Of a stretch of 64,000 bases of DNA, positions 47,325-57,300 are shown piece by piece. Positions within the stretch are counted from its first letter, which is position 1. The number at the start of each line of letters is the position of its first letter. Both the position numbers and the translations under genes were made by a program. Source of the stretch: Pseudomonas mandelii (GTDB lineage: Bacteria > Pseudomonadota > Gammaproteobacteria > Pseudomonadales > Pseudomonadaceae); NCBI RefSeq assembly GCF_006438925.1, contig NZ_RCZA01000004.1, positions 372,001 through 436,000 on the forward strand, given 5' to 3'. Under the pieces are notes generated by a model. That model ran no database searches. It was not told where the DNA came from and saw only the letters and a program-made list of their open reading frames with translations.

Positions 47325-48137
47325 CTAAGTCTCCGGCCTTTTTTCATGTATAGACTGATCAGTAGGCGATGCTGGGGCCGTATTGTTCGCAAATTGTGAA
47401 GCGGGATTCATGAAGTAAACTATCGCGAACACGGCTAAGGTGCCGCCGGCCCTCAGCCATTGCCCAAATTTCACCTCAATGAAGCCTGGCAGCACGGCCA
47501 CGACACCGCCTGCCGCTAGTGCTGCAACCAGTCTAAAGATTAGGTACTGGAATCCCGATGGATTAGGCATCCAGATCGCCAAGCATAGGACTGTCACGAT
47601 GAAGACGACCCCGAACGTAAACGCTAAAATGGTCCTGACGGATGGGCTCAAAGTAAAACCTTCCTTAACTTGAAAACCGTGTATCGGCAGATTTGCCTTG
47701 GAAAACTTCATCATTATTTCAGAAATTAACGACTTTTGAAGGTGCCTTTTACATACACGTTGCATGTTCGCATAGGCGGTAGGAGAAGGGCTGCTATCGA
47801 TGTCGATATTCAGTGTTTCAAACCCTTTTCGCATGAGTTCGAAATGATCAGGCATTACCTGGAGTACTGCTAAACAGTCTTCTGCAAAACCTTGTGCCCA
47901 TAAAGAGTTTTCGTGCGCCCCAAGCAAGCTGCTGTTTCCGACAAACTCTTCATAGAAATTAAAGTACATTGAAGCTCTTTTTTGCAACTCGAGAAGCGCA
48001 TCGCGTTTATTCAAATCATTGCAGGCGTCACTGGCAGTCAATTCTATATACCGCAGGATCGCTACAGAATATGCTTCCTTCAGCGTAGCTGCTCCGCCTT
48101 TTGCTTTAACGACATCCTGTTCTTTAGTGGCTGTCAA
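47325..48137 (-). CDS. Membrane protein with three C-terminal TM helices (last gene of four-gene operon)
   Basis: A 270-aa protein. Residues 1-165 are a soluble, mostly helical cytosolic region. TM segments lie at about 169-189, 198-220 and 228-243 (PNPSGFQYLIFRLVAALAAG, VVAVLPGFIEVKFG, LRAGGTLAVFAIVYFMNPA). From memory this TM module (FQY..FR..LALAAAG...IPGF, GG.LAVF.IVYF.NPA) recurs in bacterial conflict-system proteins, so a membrane effector role is plausible but unproven. The start is TTG at 48137, inside the end of the preceding gene (14-bp overlap), pointing to coupled translation. Confidence 0.75.
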   Translation of the reverse strand: MTATKEQDVVKAKGGAATLKEAYSVAILRYIELTASDACNDLNKRDALLELQKRASMYFNFYEEFVGNSSLLGAHENSLWAQGFAEDCLAVLQVMPDHFELMRKGFETLNIDIDSSPSPTAYANMQRVCKRHLQKSLISEIMMKFSKANLPIHGFQVKEGFTLSPSVRTILAFTFGVVFIVTVLCLAIWMPNPSGFQYLIFRLVAALAAGGVVAVLPGFIEVKFGQWLRAGGTLAVFAIVYFMNPASQFANNTAPASPTDQSIHEKRPET

Positions 48138-48411
48138 TTTGCTTGCTCGCTGTTGCCTGCTGTGCGATTAACAGCAGTGCCTTGAGGTCGCTGTTGTCAA
48201 CGCCTTCCAGCATGGCGTAAATGGCGTCCGGGACTCGCCTTGCGATTATTCCTTCAACATCACCTACCGTGAGCTTGCCTCTCGAACTAATCGTTCTCTT
48301 TATATCTTCACGAATGGACCGAAGTTGATCCGTGGAGGGACACCATTTTGATATGTGGGCGACTCGCTCCAACAGCGCCTTGAAATCTCGTAGATCATCC
48401 ATAACGCTCAA
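48124..48411 (-). CDS. Small helical protein, third paralogue of the four-gene operon
   Basis: A 95-aa protein with the same three blocks as its two upstream neighbours: WCPSTDQLRSIREDIKRT, then LTVGDVEGIIARRVPD, then LEGVDNSDLKALLLIAQQAT. Its start overlaps the previous stop by 4 bp. Size and helical pattern resemble adaptor-type domains such as the effector-associated domains of bacterial conflict systems, though I cannot place it in a named family. Confidence 0.75.
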   Translation of the reverse strand: MSVMDDLRDFKALLERVAHISKWCPSTDQLRSIREDIKRTISSRGKLTVGDVEGIIARRVPDAIYAMLEGVDNSDLKALLLIAQQATASKQIDSH

Positions 48412-48665
48412 TTCCTAGTTTGCTTCAAGGCGATGGTCAGTAGAGAAGTAATATCTTTAGTGTCTACACCGGCAGTGACATGAAAGCGGGCTCCAGGGAA
48501 TTGCCGGCTCACAATCATAGCGACATCGGATCGAGTGACTATTGCTTTTCTGCTCTTGAGAGCCGTAAGCGCGCTTGCTATACGACCAAGGTCACTCGGC
48601 GTTGGGTTCCATTCCCGGACTCCAGATGCTGCCTCAATCTCCTGCTTCAGTTTTTCGTAAGTCAT
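48408..48665 (-). CDS. Small helical protein, second paralogue of the four-gene operon
   Basis: An 85-aa protein with the shared blocks WNPTPSDLGRIASALTAL, VTRSDVAMIVSRQFPG and TAGVDTKDITSLLTIALKQT. It overlaps both neighbours by 4 bp (ATGA). It is soluble, with no Cys pairs or catalytic motif. It probably interacts with the other two paralogues and with the membrane protein; this is inference from gene coupling. Confidence 0.75.
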   Translation of the reverse strand: MTYEKLKQEIEAASGVREWNPTPSDLGRIASALTALKSRKAIVTRSDVAMIVSRQFPGARFHVTAGVDTKDITSLLTIALKQTRN

Positions 48666-48919
48666 AACGCCCTAGATTCCGTCGCCTGCAAGGCCAATGC
48701 GAGAAGCGCTTGGAGGTCACTGTTGTCGAGACCTCTGTAAGCCCACCTTCCCGTTGAGGGGCAGTGCTTTTTTACCAGTTCGTGCCATTTGGCTAGATCA
48801 AGGGAGGCACCAGCGCGGTGCAGTTGCTTAACCTCTAAAGAAATCGACTGGATTTGTTGGGGTGTAGGTTCGTGTGGAGACGTCCCGAATTTCATTCTTA
48901 GTAAATAGGCGAGGTCCAT
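48662..48919 (-). CDS. Small helical protein, first gene of the four-gene operon
   Basis: An 85-aa protein starting at the ATG at 48919 after AAGGAAG. Shared blocks are HEPTPQQIQSISLEVKQL, LDLAKWHELVKKHCPS and YRGLDNSDLQALLALALQAT. It is the most divergent of the three in its first 15 residues. The operon promoter should lie in the 402-bp gap upstream, shared with the divergent nuclease gene at 49322. Confidence 0.75.
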   Translation of the reverse strand: MDLAYLLRMKFGTSPHEPTPQQIQSISLEVKQLHRAGASLDLAKWHELVKKHCPSTGRWAYRGLDNSDLQALLALALQATESRAL

Positions 48920-49321
48920 TTATCTTCCTTGAGATGAAGGTGGTAAAGATGGCATTCTAGCATCATAACTCAGAAAATCATGGCTTGGTGTAGCGTCCAG
49001 CGCAGGTGACTGCTTTAGAGCTTCGCGGAAATTTGAAATGCCTGTTTTCGCCCGACTGCTGAATGCCGCGAAGCACCAATCAACTCGGATCTGCCGATCG
49101 CGCAACCTAGCGTGATCTGCATTAGGAACTCGGCAATCGTGTAAGTGGGCGAGGCAGAGAAGTGCTATGGCTTCTTCTCTTCAAGCATTCAGCTATGCGT
49201 CCGTTGCTCTGATACGATGTAGGTTATGGCATCGATCCTTTCAGACATCAGTAGATGTCGTCGAGTTTGAGATGGTTCTTTCCGCTCCAGTAGCTGCTGG
49301 CTCAACAGAGGCAATGTGTAG
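48920..49321. other. Divergent gap between the four-gene operon and the nuclease gene
   Basis: 402 bp with no credible gene; it should contain promoters for both directions. No clear palindrome was noted. Confidence 0.45.
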
Positions 49322-50080
49322 ATGTGGGGACCATTTGCTGTAGAAGACCTCGTTTCATCCGCAGTCCAAGCGTTGAAAATACGAGGAGATGCAAGAGCAA
49401 TCGCCGTTTTGGTCGCAGGGCAATGTGCACTTGAGCCCGATGATAGCGACATGGGTATAAATTACTGGGCACTGACCATCAGCTTAAATGTACAAATTTT
49501 CTTCGCAATGACAGAGCAAGATCGTGAGTTAGTGAGGGAATCAATTAGTACTGTCATAAGCCCCTTCTACTCTGCAACACCCAACGATGCATTGAGCCAT
49601 GTAGTGATTTCGCCGATGGTGGGGGAAGCTTCAGATGGATGGCGTGAAGACGCCATGAGATTTGTTCAAGGCGAAGGTGTTACCAATCAAGGTCGAGTAC
49701 GGAGCGACAATATTGCGTCAAAGGAGCACCAGGGCCTGCTTTTCAGGTCGCAGGCCGAGATCACTTTGTTCAAGGCGTTATGCAGGGCGAAAATAGCTGT
49801 CGCGCCGCTACCCGTATTCGTTCGCCATGGAAAAAAATATCATCGGTTAGAACCTGACTTTGTAGTGGTCTACCAAGGATTAACCTTCGTGATTGAGGTC
49901 GACGGCGATACCTACCATCATGAGACTCCGGCCCAGGCAGATCAGCGACTGATTCCCCTTACATACGAAGGTGTAGAGGTGCGCCGGGTTCAAGCTTCTG
50001 AGGTCAAGGACGATTGCTCCGCAGATTCTGTAGTGCGAAATCTTTGTGAATTCATGGCACGGCGTAAGAGTGCCCGGTAA
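49322..50080 (+). CDS. Vsr/DUF559-like nuclease-domain protein
   Basis: A 252-aa protein. The C-terminal half is a restriction-endonuclease-like fold: RSQAEITLFKAL (Glu), LEPDF with Asp179, IEVDGDTYHHE with Glu192 and Asp194, then QRLIPLTYEGVEVRRVQASEV. This order matches Vsr/DUF559/MTES_1575-type nucleases. The first ~110 residues are a separate domain of unknown type. It is divergent from the four-gene operon and may belong to the same system as effector or partner; that link is only positional. Confidence 0.75.
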   Translation: MWGPFAVEDLVSSAVQALKIRGDARAIAVLVAGQCALEPDDSDMGINYWALTISLNVQIFFAMTEQDRELVRESISTVISPFYSATPNDALSHVVISPMVGEASDGWREDAMRFVQGEGVTNQGRVRSDNIASKEHQGLLFRSQAEITLFKALCRAKIAVAPLPVFVRHGKKYHRLEPDFVVVYQGLTFVIEVDGDTYHHETPAQADQRLIPLTYEGVEVRRVQASEVKDDCSADSVVRNLCEFMARRKSAR

Positions 50081-50271
50081 CTTATGGCGATTTGCTTCGG
50101 CGATACCTCGGACATTGTAATTGGTTGGCGATGTCGCCGTTCTGTTGGTAGCTTCGAACCACGGGTGAGCATATCGACCAAAACTTTTATCAAAGAAAAT
50201 AGCGGTCGACACTGCAAGTAAGAAAATGTCGTTCTCGCGCCTACTTTTGGAAAGAGATACTCTCAGTATTC

Positions 50272-50760
50272 ATGAAAATAAATTTCGATGTGAACAGTTT
50301 TTTGAGCGATAAAACCCTTGTCGTTAGATTTGCTCTTGGGGTTTTACTTTTTGTTGCCTTCATGTCGCCCGGTTTAATAATGATTTATTTGTTCAGTCCG
50401 ACGCTTCTGACTGACTTGTCCGATCTGAAACTAATAATAGTTTCTGCCGGGATATCTATCCCGTTACATTTGCTGGCCCTAGCGCTCCTCATTAGTTCAT
50501 CCGCAACACAATTAAGTATAATAGAAGATCCGTCGCAGTTCAGAGCTTGCTCAATTGGTATAGGTGCTATGTTTTGGGCGGTTCTGTGGGTGTTTCTTCT
50601 ACTAGCCTTCACTAAACTCCTAGGTTTTCTTTGCCCGAGCTTCAAGGAGTTGGCGCAGAATCAGCAGATAATTTCTTCCTATGTAATTGCGCTGGTGTCC
50701 TTCTTCGGCTTAAGCATTATAAATTTCGTAAGAGTCACTGCAAAGCATATGCAACGGTGA
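50272..50760 (+). CDS. Four-TM membrane protein, function unknown
   Basis: A 162-aa protein with four hydrophobic segments (VRFALGVLLFVAFMSPGLIM, LIIVSAGISIPLHLLALALL, MFWAVLWVFLLLAFTKLLGF, SSYVIALVSFFGLSIINFV). It is AT-rich. It follows the nuclease gene by 191 bp on the same strand. No family was recognised. Confidence 0.62.
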   Translation: MKINFDVNSFLSDKTLVVRFALGVLLFVAFMSPGLIMIYLFSPTLLTDLSDLKLIIVSAGISIPLHLLALALLISSSATQLSIIEDPSQFRACSIGIGAMFWAVLWVFLLLAFTKLLGFLCPSFKELAQNQQIISSYVIALVSFFGLSIINFVRVTAKHMQR

Positions 50761-50922
50761 TTGGTAACTGCTAGTTGTTCTGGTTTTGCACCAATGGAGT
50801 GGTGCTTTTTTATTTTGCGGCGATCGCCTTATGTTAATGTTTTAGCAGCGAGGCAATGCTGTCCGATGATCAAAGAAAGTTTTGAGCATCTAGAACTCAC
50901 TCTGAGATTATTGGTTATATGA

Positions 50923-51594
50923 TTAGTTATATATTGTTCTAATTGTTATATTTATGATTTCTAACACGCCACCTATGAGCGTCGCCGCGACGGATGAGTA
51001 GCAAATTGCCGCCAATATCACGCCAATCTCGAAACAAATGAATCCGTAAAACCCTTCCAATTCATATTCTTTGTGAATAAGCAATTTTATCATCTGTTGG
51101 CGAGGCAGACGGTAAATCAATTCTATGATATTCAACTTTCGGAAAGCTTTGACAATCCCATATATGCCGGCGCAGAAGTATATTAAAAGTTGAAAGGCGC
51201 TCCTTAGTTCGTGATATTTATCGTCAGAATGAGGTGGTGGCATGGATGTGAACGTGCTGGCCAGGGAGAACACCGCGGCTTGAGAAAAGTAAATAATTCC
51301 AACAAAAAATATACACGCGACACCCGATGCTATCGAAATTCGTGTCAGCTTTTTTCGCATGCCAATACTATAGCGTGTATAAGAGCGCTGACTCTCAATT
51401 AGTAAGAAAGAAAATGTTGCGATGCACGCAGCAATTACCCAGTCGATATAATTGATTCCCGTTTTTGTAACCGCTAAGGCGCCTAAAAAGGTTAGGGTTC
51501 GGCTGAGCAGCTTCCACTTTATTTTTTGATCTTCACTGAGGCTCGTCCAATAACGTTCTGTAATACCAAATTTTCTTCGATGATTATTTACCAT
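50923..51594 (-). CDS. Multi-TM membrane protein, function unknown
   Basis: A 223-aa protein with about five hydrophobic segments (for example YIDWVIAACIATFSFLLI, RISIASGVACIFFVGIIYF, FQLLIYFCAGIYGIV, GFICFEIGVILAAICYSSVAATLIGGVLEII). It converges with the four-TM gene. No family was recognised. Whether it is part of a system cannot be told. Confidence 0.6.
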   Translation of the reverse strand: MVNNHRRKFGITERYWTSLSEDQKIKWKLLSRTLTFLGALAVTKTGINYIDWVIAACIATFSFLLIESQRSYTRYSIGMRKKLTRISIASGVACIFFVGIIYFSQAAVFSLASTFTSMPPPHSDDKYHELRSAFQLLIYFCAGIYGIVKAFRKLNIIELIYRLPRQQMIKLLIHKEYELEGFYGFICFEIGVILAAICYSSVAATLIGGVLEIINITIRTIYN

Positions 51595-51900
51595 CTATAT
51601 TTCCTTGAGTTCGCAATTGCTAGTTTTGGTTTAGCTACCGAGGCCAATCAAAAATCGTTCTCTGTTCGACGTTGCCGAACTTTCACGTTGTTCACACAGG
51701 CATCGATCTGGTTGTTGAGCGGGCGAATCACCAGCTTGATAGTGTTTAGGGGAAGCAGCATTTGAGCGCTCGCTAGCTTGCTATCGCAAAGCAACGCATC
51801 ATAGCTAGAGCTGCTGCTGAGTTCACTCTGTCCATGCTGTGGTAGTTGGAGGGCTTGGCCCGCGCTGAGTACTGCCCGCCACACTCCAAATTTTCGTTGC
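51595..51900. other. Gap without recognised features
   Basis: 306 bp between two minus-strand genes. I see no convincing gene, repeat or terminator. Confidence 0.4.
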
Positions 51901-52692
51901 TTACTGGCTTAGGAAATCCGCGATTAGGTCCTGCTTAGCAATGAGCTGCAAGCACATGATGGTGTCTTTCCAGGGCCCGTAGGGAGCAAGCAAGGCCAAG
52001 ATGTCATTGCCTAAATCTAGGTAGGTAGGCTTAGAGGTTTGATACCAAACCTCGCGGGGCCTCATCCAGAGGTACATATGATGCCCTCGGTAAGTCGCTG
52101 GAAAGTGATCGCCGATTTCTGGTCCGAAGTGGAGTTGTTGCATGTTTATGCCTTCCACTCGTTCCGAGCGCCGGAAGAACATCAGTGGACCATAGCCTGT
52201 GTCATTTCGACGTTGGTGGTTGCGCCACTCCGGGAGAGGGGATATGAATGAAAGGTCCGCGGCGAAAGGCTCTGCTGGGTCCGGGAGGGGGTAAAAGATG
52301 TGTAGATTTTTTCTGAACGGTGCTGCATCTACGATCCAAACCATGTTGCCGTAAAAAGCCTCTCGACTACGCATTTCTTCGGGTGACATAGCGGAATGTT
52401 GAAGCTCGATCACGAGGCTGTTGGGCAACTTGACGTCAGCGATGTGTTTCTCGCCTGTGATGTCATGCTGCACGACTTCATGACACTCCTCAGGAAAGGA
52501 TCGCTTCCACGCACGGTGCCATTCGCCCTCGTTCTCCCACCATGGATCGCATACGCGTCGTCCTTTATGCGCCCAATGCCAGACCTTCTGTTCTCCGCAT
52601 TTGGCAGTCATAGGCGCGCCGCACGCTTGGCAGGTCCCTTGTATGCCAGGCGAAGGTAGGGCTCGGACGCCATCTACTAGAGCGATTTCCAT
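51901..52692 (-). CDS. CoiA-like nuclease-domain protein
   Basis: A 263-aa protein like the competence protein CoiA. It has a zinc-type Cys pair with WHWAHKG (CQACGAPMTAKCGEQKVWHWAH), then a nuclease-like core, HIADVKLPNSLVIELQHSAMSPEEMRSRE, with Asp and the E-x-Q pair. The ATG at 52692 follows AGGAG. No competence genes are nearby. CoiA-like proteins outside competence clusters often sit in mobile or defence regions. Confidence 0.78.
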   Translation of the reverse strand: MEIALVDGVRALPSPGIQGTCQACGAPMTAKCGEQKVWHWAHKGRRVCDPWWENEGEWHRAWKRSFPEECHEVVQHDITGEKHIADVKLPNSLVIELQHSAMSPEEMRSREAFYGNMVWIVDAAPFRKNLHIFYPLPDPAEPFAADLSFISPLPEWRNHQRRNDTGYGPLMFFRRSERVEGINMQQLHFGPEIGDHFPATYRGHHMYLWMRPREVWYQTSKPTYLDLGNDILALLAPYGPWKDTIMCLQLIAKQDLIADFLSQ

Positions 52693-52912
52693 ATCAGTAC
52701 ATCTCCTGAAGTGCTCGAAGGTGGTCGGGCCTAGTGTTGTACTTGAGGCACTTTTCAACCAGCGCTACCAGCGGGGGCCGCGCCTATGTGTTTGCCAAGT
52801 ACCATGTGTGGGTTGTCCTTAGGTAACGTTGCCATGCTCTGTGCCTTGGTTGCTCGGCCACAGATCGCATACGTAAGCCCATTCAGCACCGACCGCTGGC
52901 GCAGCAGATTTC

Positions 52913-53134
52913 CTACCTGCTATTGGCAGAAAGCTCAGTGTTGCGTTCCACGGCAGCTTTTGAGGATTCAGTAACCGAAGCGCGGTACTCGGCGGCCTCA
53001 ACAGTCTCAGTTTCGAGCAATGCTCGTGCGTACCCTTCGGCTCTACCAAGCCGGGCGCGCAGCTCAAGTTTTGTTGAGGCAGTGCCAATCTCTGCAATCA
53101 GTTCTTTCCATGTTGCTTGGTAACGTTCTGCCAT
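52913..53134 (-). CDS. Small helical protein, 73 aa
   Basis: A 73-aa protein (MAERYQATWKELIAEIGTAS) predicted all-helical and rich in Ala, Glu and Arg. The ATG at 53134 follows AGGAAGG. It is the last of three small minus-strand genes that lead away from the big helicase gene. Function unknown. Confidence 0.6.
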   Translation of the reverse strand: MAERYQATWKELIAEIGTASTKLELRARLGRAEGYARALLETETVEAAEYRASVTESSKAAVERNTELSANSR

Positions 53135-53235
53135 AATCCTTCCTACCGTTTCACGAGCGCGAAACTCGCGCCCTGGTACTGCCAAAGCCCCGAAGAACGG
53201 GGCAGGAGTAAAGCGGGGGCTCCTGATCCTAAAGC

Positions 53236-53655
53236 TCAACCTTCCCAGGCATCGTCGTCACTTATCTGACCGCGCAAATCTGGCTGGAGGACCTTGAGCT
53301 GGTCCAGTGCTTCGCGCAGGCTCGCGCCCTTGCAGGAATTACCATCGGCATCAAAAAATCTCCATTCACCTTCTAGAGTGCGCTCCCCCGCATACCAGTC
53401 ATGCGTCTGCCAGAAGTTCAGCCGTTCAACGTCCCTAAGCAGTCGCTTTAGCTGTGCGCTGTCGACAACTGTCCGGCTTCCGTGGATCAACTGCAATAGG
53501 TCTGACTCATGGGCTTCTGCAAGTGATTGCGAATTTTTAGCCGACCCGATTTTTGTTGCGGACCCATTGCACTCTTTGATTTCCGCGAGACGTCGCCTTT
53601 CAGCAATTGCACCATTGGCAGACGCAATGATCTTTTCGAGCTGATTGATTTCCAT
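53236..53655 (-). CDS. Hypothetical 139-aa protein
   Basis: A 139-aa acidic protein: helical first half (LEKIIASANGAIAERRRLAEI), then a strand-rich part with DWYAGERTLEGEWRFFDADGN and the tail ISDDDAWEG. AAGGAAA precedes the ATG. It is the middle of the three small genes. No family was recognised. Confidence 0.6.
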   Translation of the reverse strand: MEINQLEKIIASANGAIAERRRLAEIKECNGSATKIGSAKNSQSLAEAHESDLLQLIHGSRTVVDSAQLKRLLRDVERLNFWQTHDWYAGERTLEGEWRFFDADGNSCKGASLREALDQLKVLQPDLRGQISDDDAWEG

Positions 53656-53751
53656 TTTTGGAGTTTCCTTGGATGGATCCCAGGGTCAAAACCGACCCTC
53701 ATCTATTGTTGAAGCCCGCTGGACGGGCTGGAGGGCCATCATTTTCCTTGG

Positions 53752-54099
53752 TTACCCGCGAGCAGCGAGCCAGCAGCGAACTAGCCCCTTTGAATGCACC
53801 TGTTCGACATCCAAGATTTCCAGCACCTCCGGAAGCTCCTTCAAAAGATCATCGGCAGATGACGCGAGTGGCCTAACCATACGCATAGTCGCCAAGCGCA
53901 TGCCTAAAAAAGGGCACTCTTTGAAGCTGCCGCCGCGAGCGCTCAGCATATAGAACCCTCCGGTATGGGCCCTCACCGCAAACCCAGGTTTGTCTTGTTT
54001 GTATATGGCAACCGTCAAGATATCACCCGGCTGTAGTTGGGCGAACTCGTCTTTGGTTGAGTTTGGGAGCCGAATGGCCATTTCATTTTCCGTATTCAT
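53752..54099 (-). CDS. Hypothetical 115-aa protein
   Basis: A 115-aa protein, strand-rich (LQPGDILTVAIYKQDKPGFAVRAHTGGFYML) with a helical tail. Met7 with GGA upstream may be the true start. It is divergent from the 1945-aa helicase, 209 bp apart, so both may share control. Function unknown. Confidence 0.58.
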   Translation of the reverse strand: MNTENEMAIRLPNSTKDEFAQLQPGDILTVAIYKQDKPGFAVRAHTGGFYMLSARGGSFKECPFLGMRLATMRMVRPLASSADDLLKELPEVLEILDVEQVHSKGLVRCWLAARG

Positions 54100-54308
54100 G
54101 CTGACAAACGGATAGATTTACCGATATCACGATGCCAGCGCAACCGCGAAAGCGCGGCGGTTACAGCAGTCGCTCGCACACTTTTGTCTGATCAACATGT
54201 CTGGATCTGAGATAAAGAAATTCCCAACTAGTGATTTGTCATGGACTATAGGGGTTTTTTTAGCTGCCTCTTTATGAGGCGAGCGCTCGCAGCTTCAGGA
54301 GCCCGTAA

Positions 54309-57300
54309 ATGAACATCAAGATTGAGGCATTGATCGCTCGTAAGATCGGCTTCGCTTCCCACCAGAATGCCATTCCACTCGTACGAGAATTGAGCATATG
54401 GAGTCAGGAAGAAACAAATCTTGAAAATCTGGTACTGACTTTAAGTACCGACCCGGATTTTGTTGAAAGCCGAACTTGGCACATTGACCGTATTCATGCG
54501 GGTGATCGCCTCAGCATCTCTGAGCGCGACATCAAGCTCAACGCTCGCTATCTATCCGGGCTGAGTGAGAGCTTGAGCGCCGATGTGGTAATGCGCTTGT
54601 CCCAAGGCGACAACCTGTTAGTCGAGCAACGCTTTCCCACCGAGCTACTCGCTCGTACTGAATGGGGTGGATTGAGTGCCATGCCTGAGTTGCTGGCGGC
54701 TTTCTGTATGCCCAATGATCCCGCGGTAGACCGAGTGCTCAAAGCTGCTTCGCAAGTCTTGCGACGCGCAGGGAAGAAAGACGGCATTGATGGCTACGAA
54801 AGCAAATCACGCACGCGCACTTGGGAGCTTGCCTCTGCCATTTGGTCAGGGGTGTGCAGCTTTCAGTTGAGCTATGCCTTGCCACCAGCCAGTTTTGAGC
54901 AACAGGGCCAAAAGATTAGGCCGCCAAGCGTAGTGCTGGAAAACGGCGTGGCGACCTGTCTGGATACGGCTTTGTTGTTCGCTGCGGCTTTGGAGCAGGC
55001 AGGATTGAATGCCCTGCTTATCATGACAAAGGGGCACGCTTTTGCGGGCGTTTGGTTGCAGCCTCAAGAGTTTTCCCAGCTGTTGACCGATGAGGCATCG
55101 GCAGTACGCAAGCGTCTGGATCTCAAGGAAATGGTGGTTTTCGAAACCACCCTTGCTACGCAGGCGCCAGCGCCTAGTTTTTCCCAAGCCGTTTCGGCTG
55201 CTGAGCGGCAACTCGATGATGAGCAGTTCATCATGGCTATCGATTTGCACCGTGCTCGGATGCAGAAGATCCGCCCAATGGCGCTCGTGTCAGCGGTGAA
55301 TGTATCCGATGTTGCTGATGATGCTCCTCCCGCGGCTGAAGGTTTGGAGGAGGCCCCCGCACTCCCTGGTTTCGATGTCGAAATCAACGAGAGTACTGAA
55401 GGTCCTGCCGGCAAATTAACGCTGTGGCAACGCAAACTTCTTGATCTGACTACTCGCAACCGACTGCTGCATTTGCCAGACAGCGCGAAAGGCGTGCGTC
55501 TTCTCTGCCCGGATCCAGCAGCTCTTGAAGACCTTCTTTCCAGTGGCCAGCGCATCCGTGTGGTGTCAGTACCTGACCTGAACAGCAGTGGCCGTGATGT
55601 AGCCGTATACGAGCAGCAGAATAATGAAAGTCTGGTCGACGAAGTCGCCCGTCAAGCACTTGCTCGGGGTGAAGTGCTAGCCTGCCTGGAGAAGGCCAAG
55701 CTTGAAGCAACTTTGATTGAGCTGTTCCGAAAGGCGCGCAGCGATTTGGAGGAGGGCGGGGCTAACACCCTGTTTTTGGCCATTGGCTTTCTAAAATGGA
55801 AGAAAAGCGCAGAAGACCCGAAGACCTACTCCGCGCCACTGATATTGCTGCCGGTGAAGCTTGAGCGCAAAAGTGCATTGTCCGGAGTTACGCTGACCTT
55901 GCTCGACGAGGAGCCGCGTTTCAACCTGACTCTGCTCGAATTACTACGACATGATTTTGAGTTGGTGATACCCGGGCTCGATGGCGAATTACCAAGCGAT
56001 GAAAGCGGCATCGACGTAACGGGCATCTGGAATATGGTGCGGCGAGCTGTACGCGATGTACTTGGATTTGAGGTGTGCACCGAACTAGTTTTGGGCACCT
56101 TCTCATTTGCCAAATATTTAATGTGGAAGGATCTGAACGCCAATGCGGCGCAGCTACTGCGAAGCCCTTTGGTTAAGCACTTGTTGGAACCTAGCGAAGC
56201 AGGCGAAGGCTTCTCTGGCTCAGACGAGTTTCCTAGGCCCGAGCGTCTGGACTCATCAGTAACGCCTGCTCAGCTTTTTGCCCCATTACCGGCTGACTCT
56301 TCGCAGTTATCAGCTGTGGTCGCATCTGCCAGCACTCATAGCTTCGTAATGGACGGGCCTCCAGGAACCGGTAAGTCGCAGACCATTGCCAACATGATTG
56401 CGCACAATCTCGCGCTGGGGCGTCGCGTGCTGTTCGTAGCAGAGAAACGGGCAGCCCTCGATGTGGTTTATCGTCGCTTGGCAGAGAAGGGGCTTGGCGA
56501 GTTTTGCCTGGAGCTGCATTCAAGCAAAGCGTCCAAAGTTGAAGTGCTCAAGCAGCTGGATCGCGCTTGGGATGTGAGCGACGCATTGAGCGCCGAGGAT
56601 TGGGAACGTGAGGCCGCTCGGCTGCAAACGCTGCGGGCTCGACTTAACCAGTTGGTCGATGTCTTGCATCGACGATGGAGCAACGGTCTCTCTCTGCATC
56701 AGGCGATTGGTCGTGTCGTTCGTGATCACAGCCCTCAGACGCCGAAACTGGCTTGGCCACCAAGCAAGGAACACGATGCTGCCGAGTATGGCCAGTTGCT
56801 CGATCTCGCGCGTCGGCTTGGGCTTAACGGTGTTGCCGCGCGCGACTTGTCAGGTAAGTTCGGTGCTCTGGCGCAGACTCAATGGTCGAACGCCTGGCAG
56901 GGACAAATTGCTAGCGCCTCCCGTGAGTTGTCACATGCCCTTGACGCGCTAAACGCTGCTAGTGAGAGGCTTCTTGGTCTCACGCACTTGTCGTTGCCCG
57001 TGACTGAAGTTATTCAGGTACAGCAGCTTCACGATTTATCAAGTCTGGTCTTGGAATCCTATGGCCAGAACCTTTCATTCGCGTTTGCACCCGATGCTGT
57101 CACGCGGATTGAATCAGCCCGACGTGCTTGCCAGTTGATCGAGAGCTATCGGGAGCTTGAGGAAAGCCTGTCATTGGATTATGCCGATGAAGCTTGCCGT
57201 CGCATCCCCTTTGAGGCAATGCACAGCGAATGGCGAGAGGCTGAGGGCAAGTTTTGGTTTTTGGCTACTTTCGCGAAGAAAAAGGTAGCGAAGAAACTAG

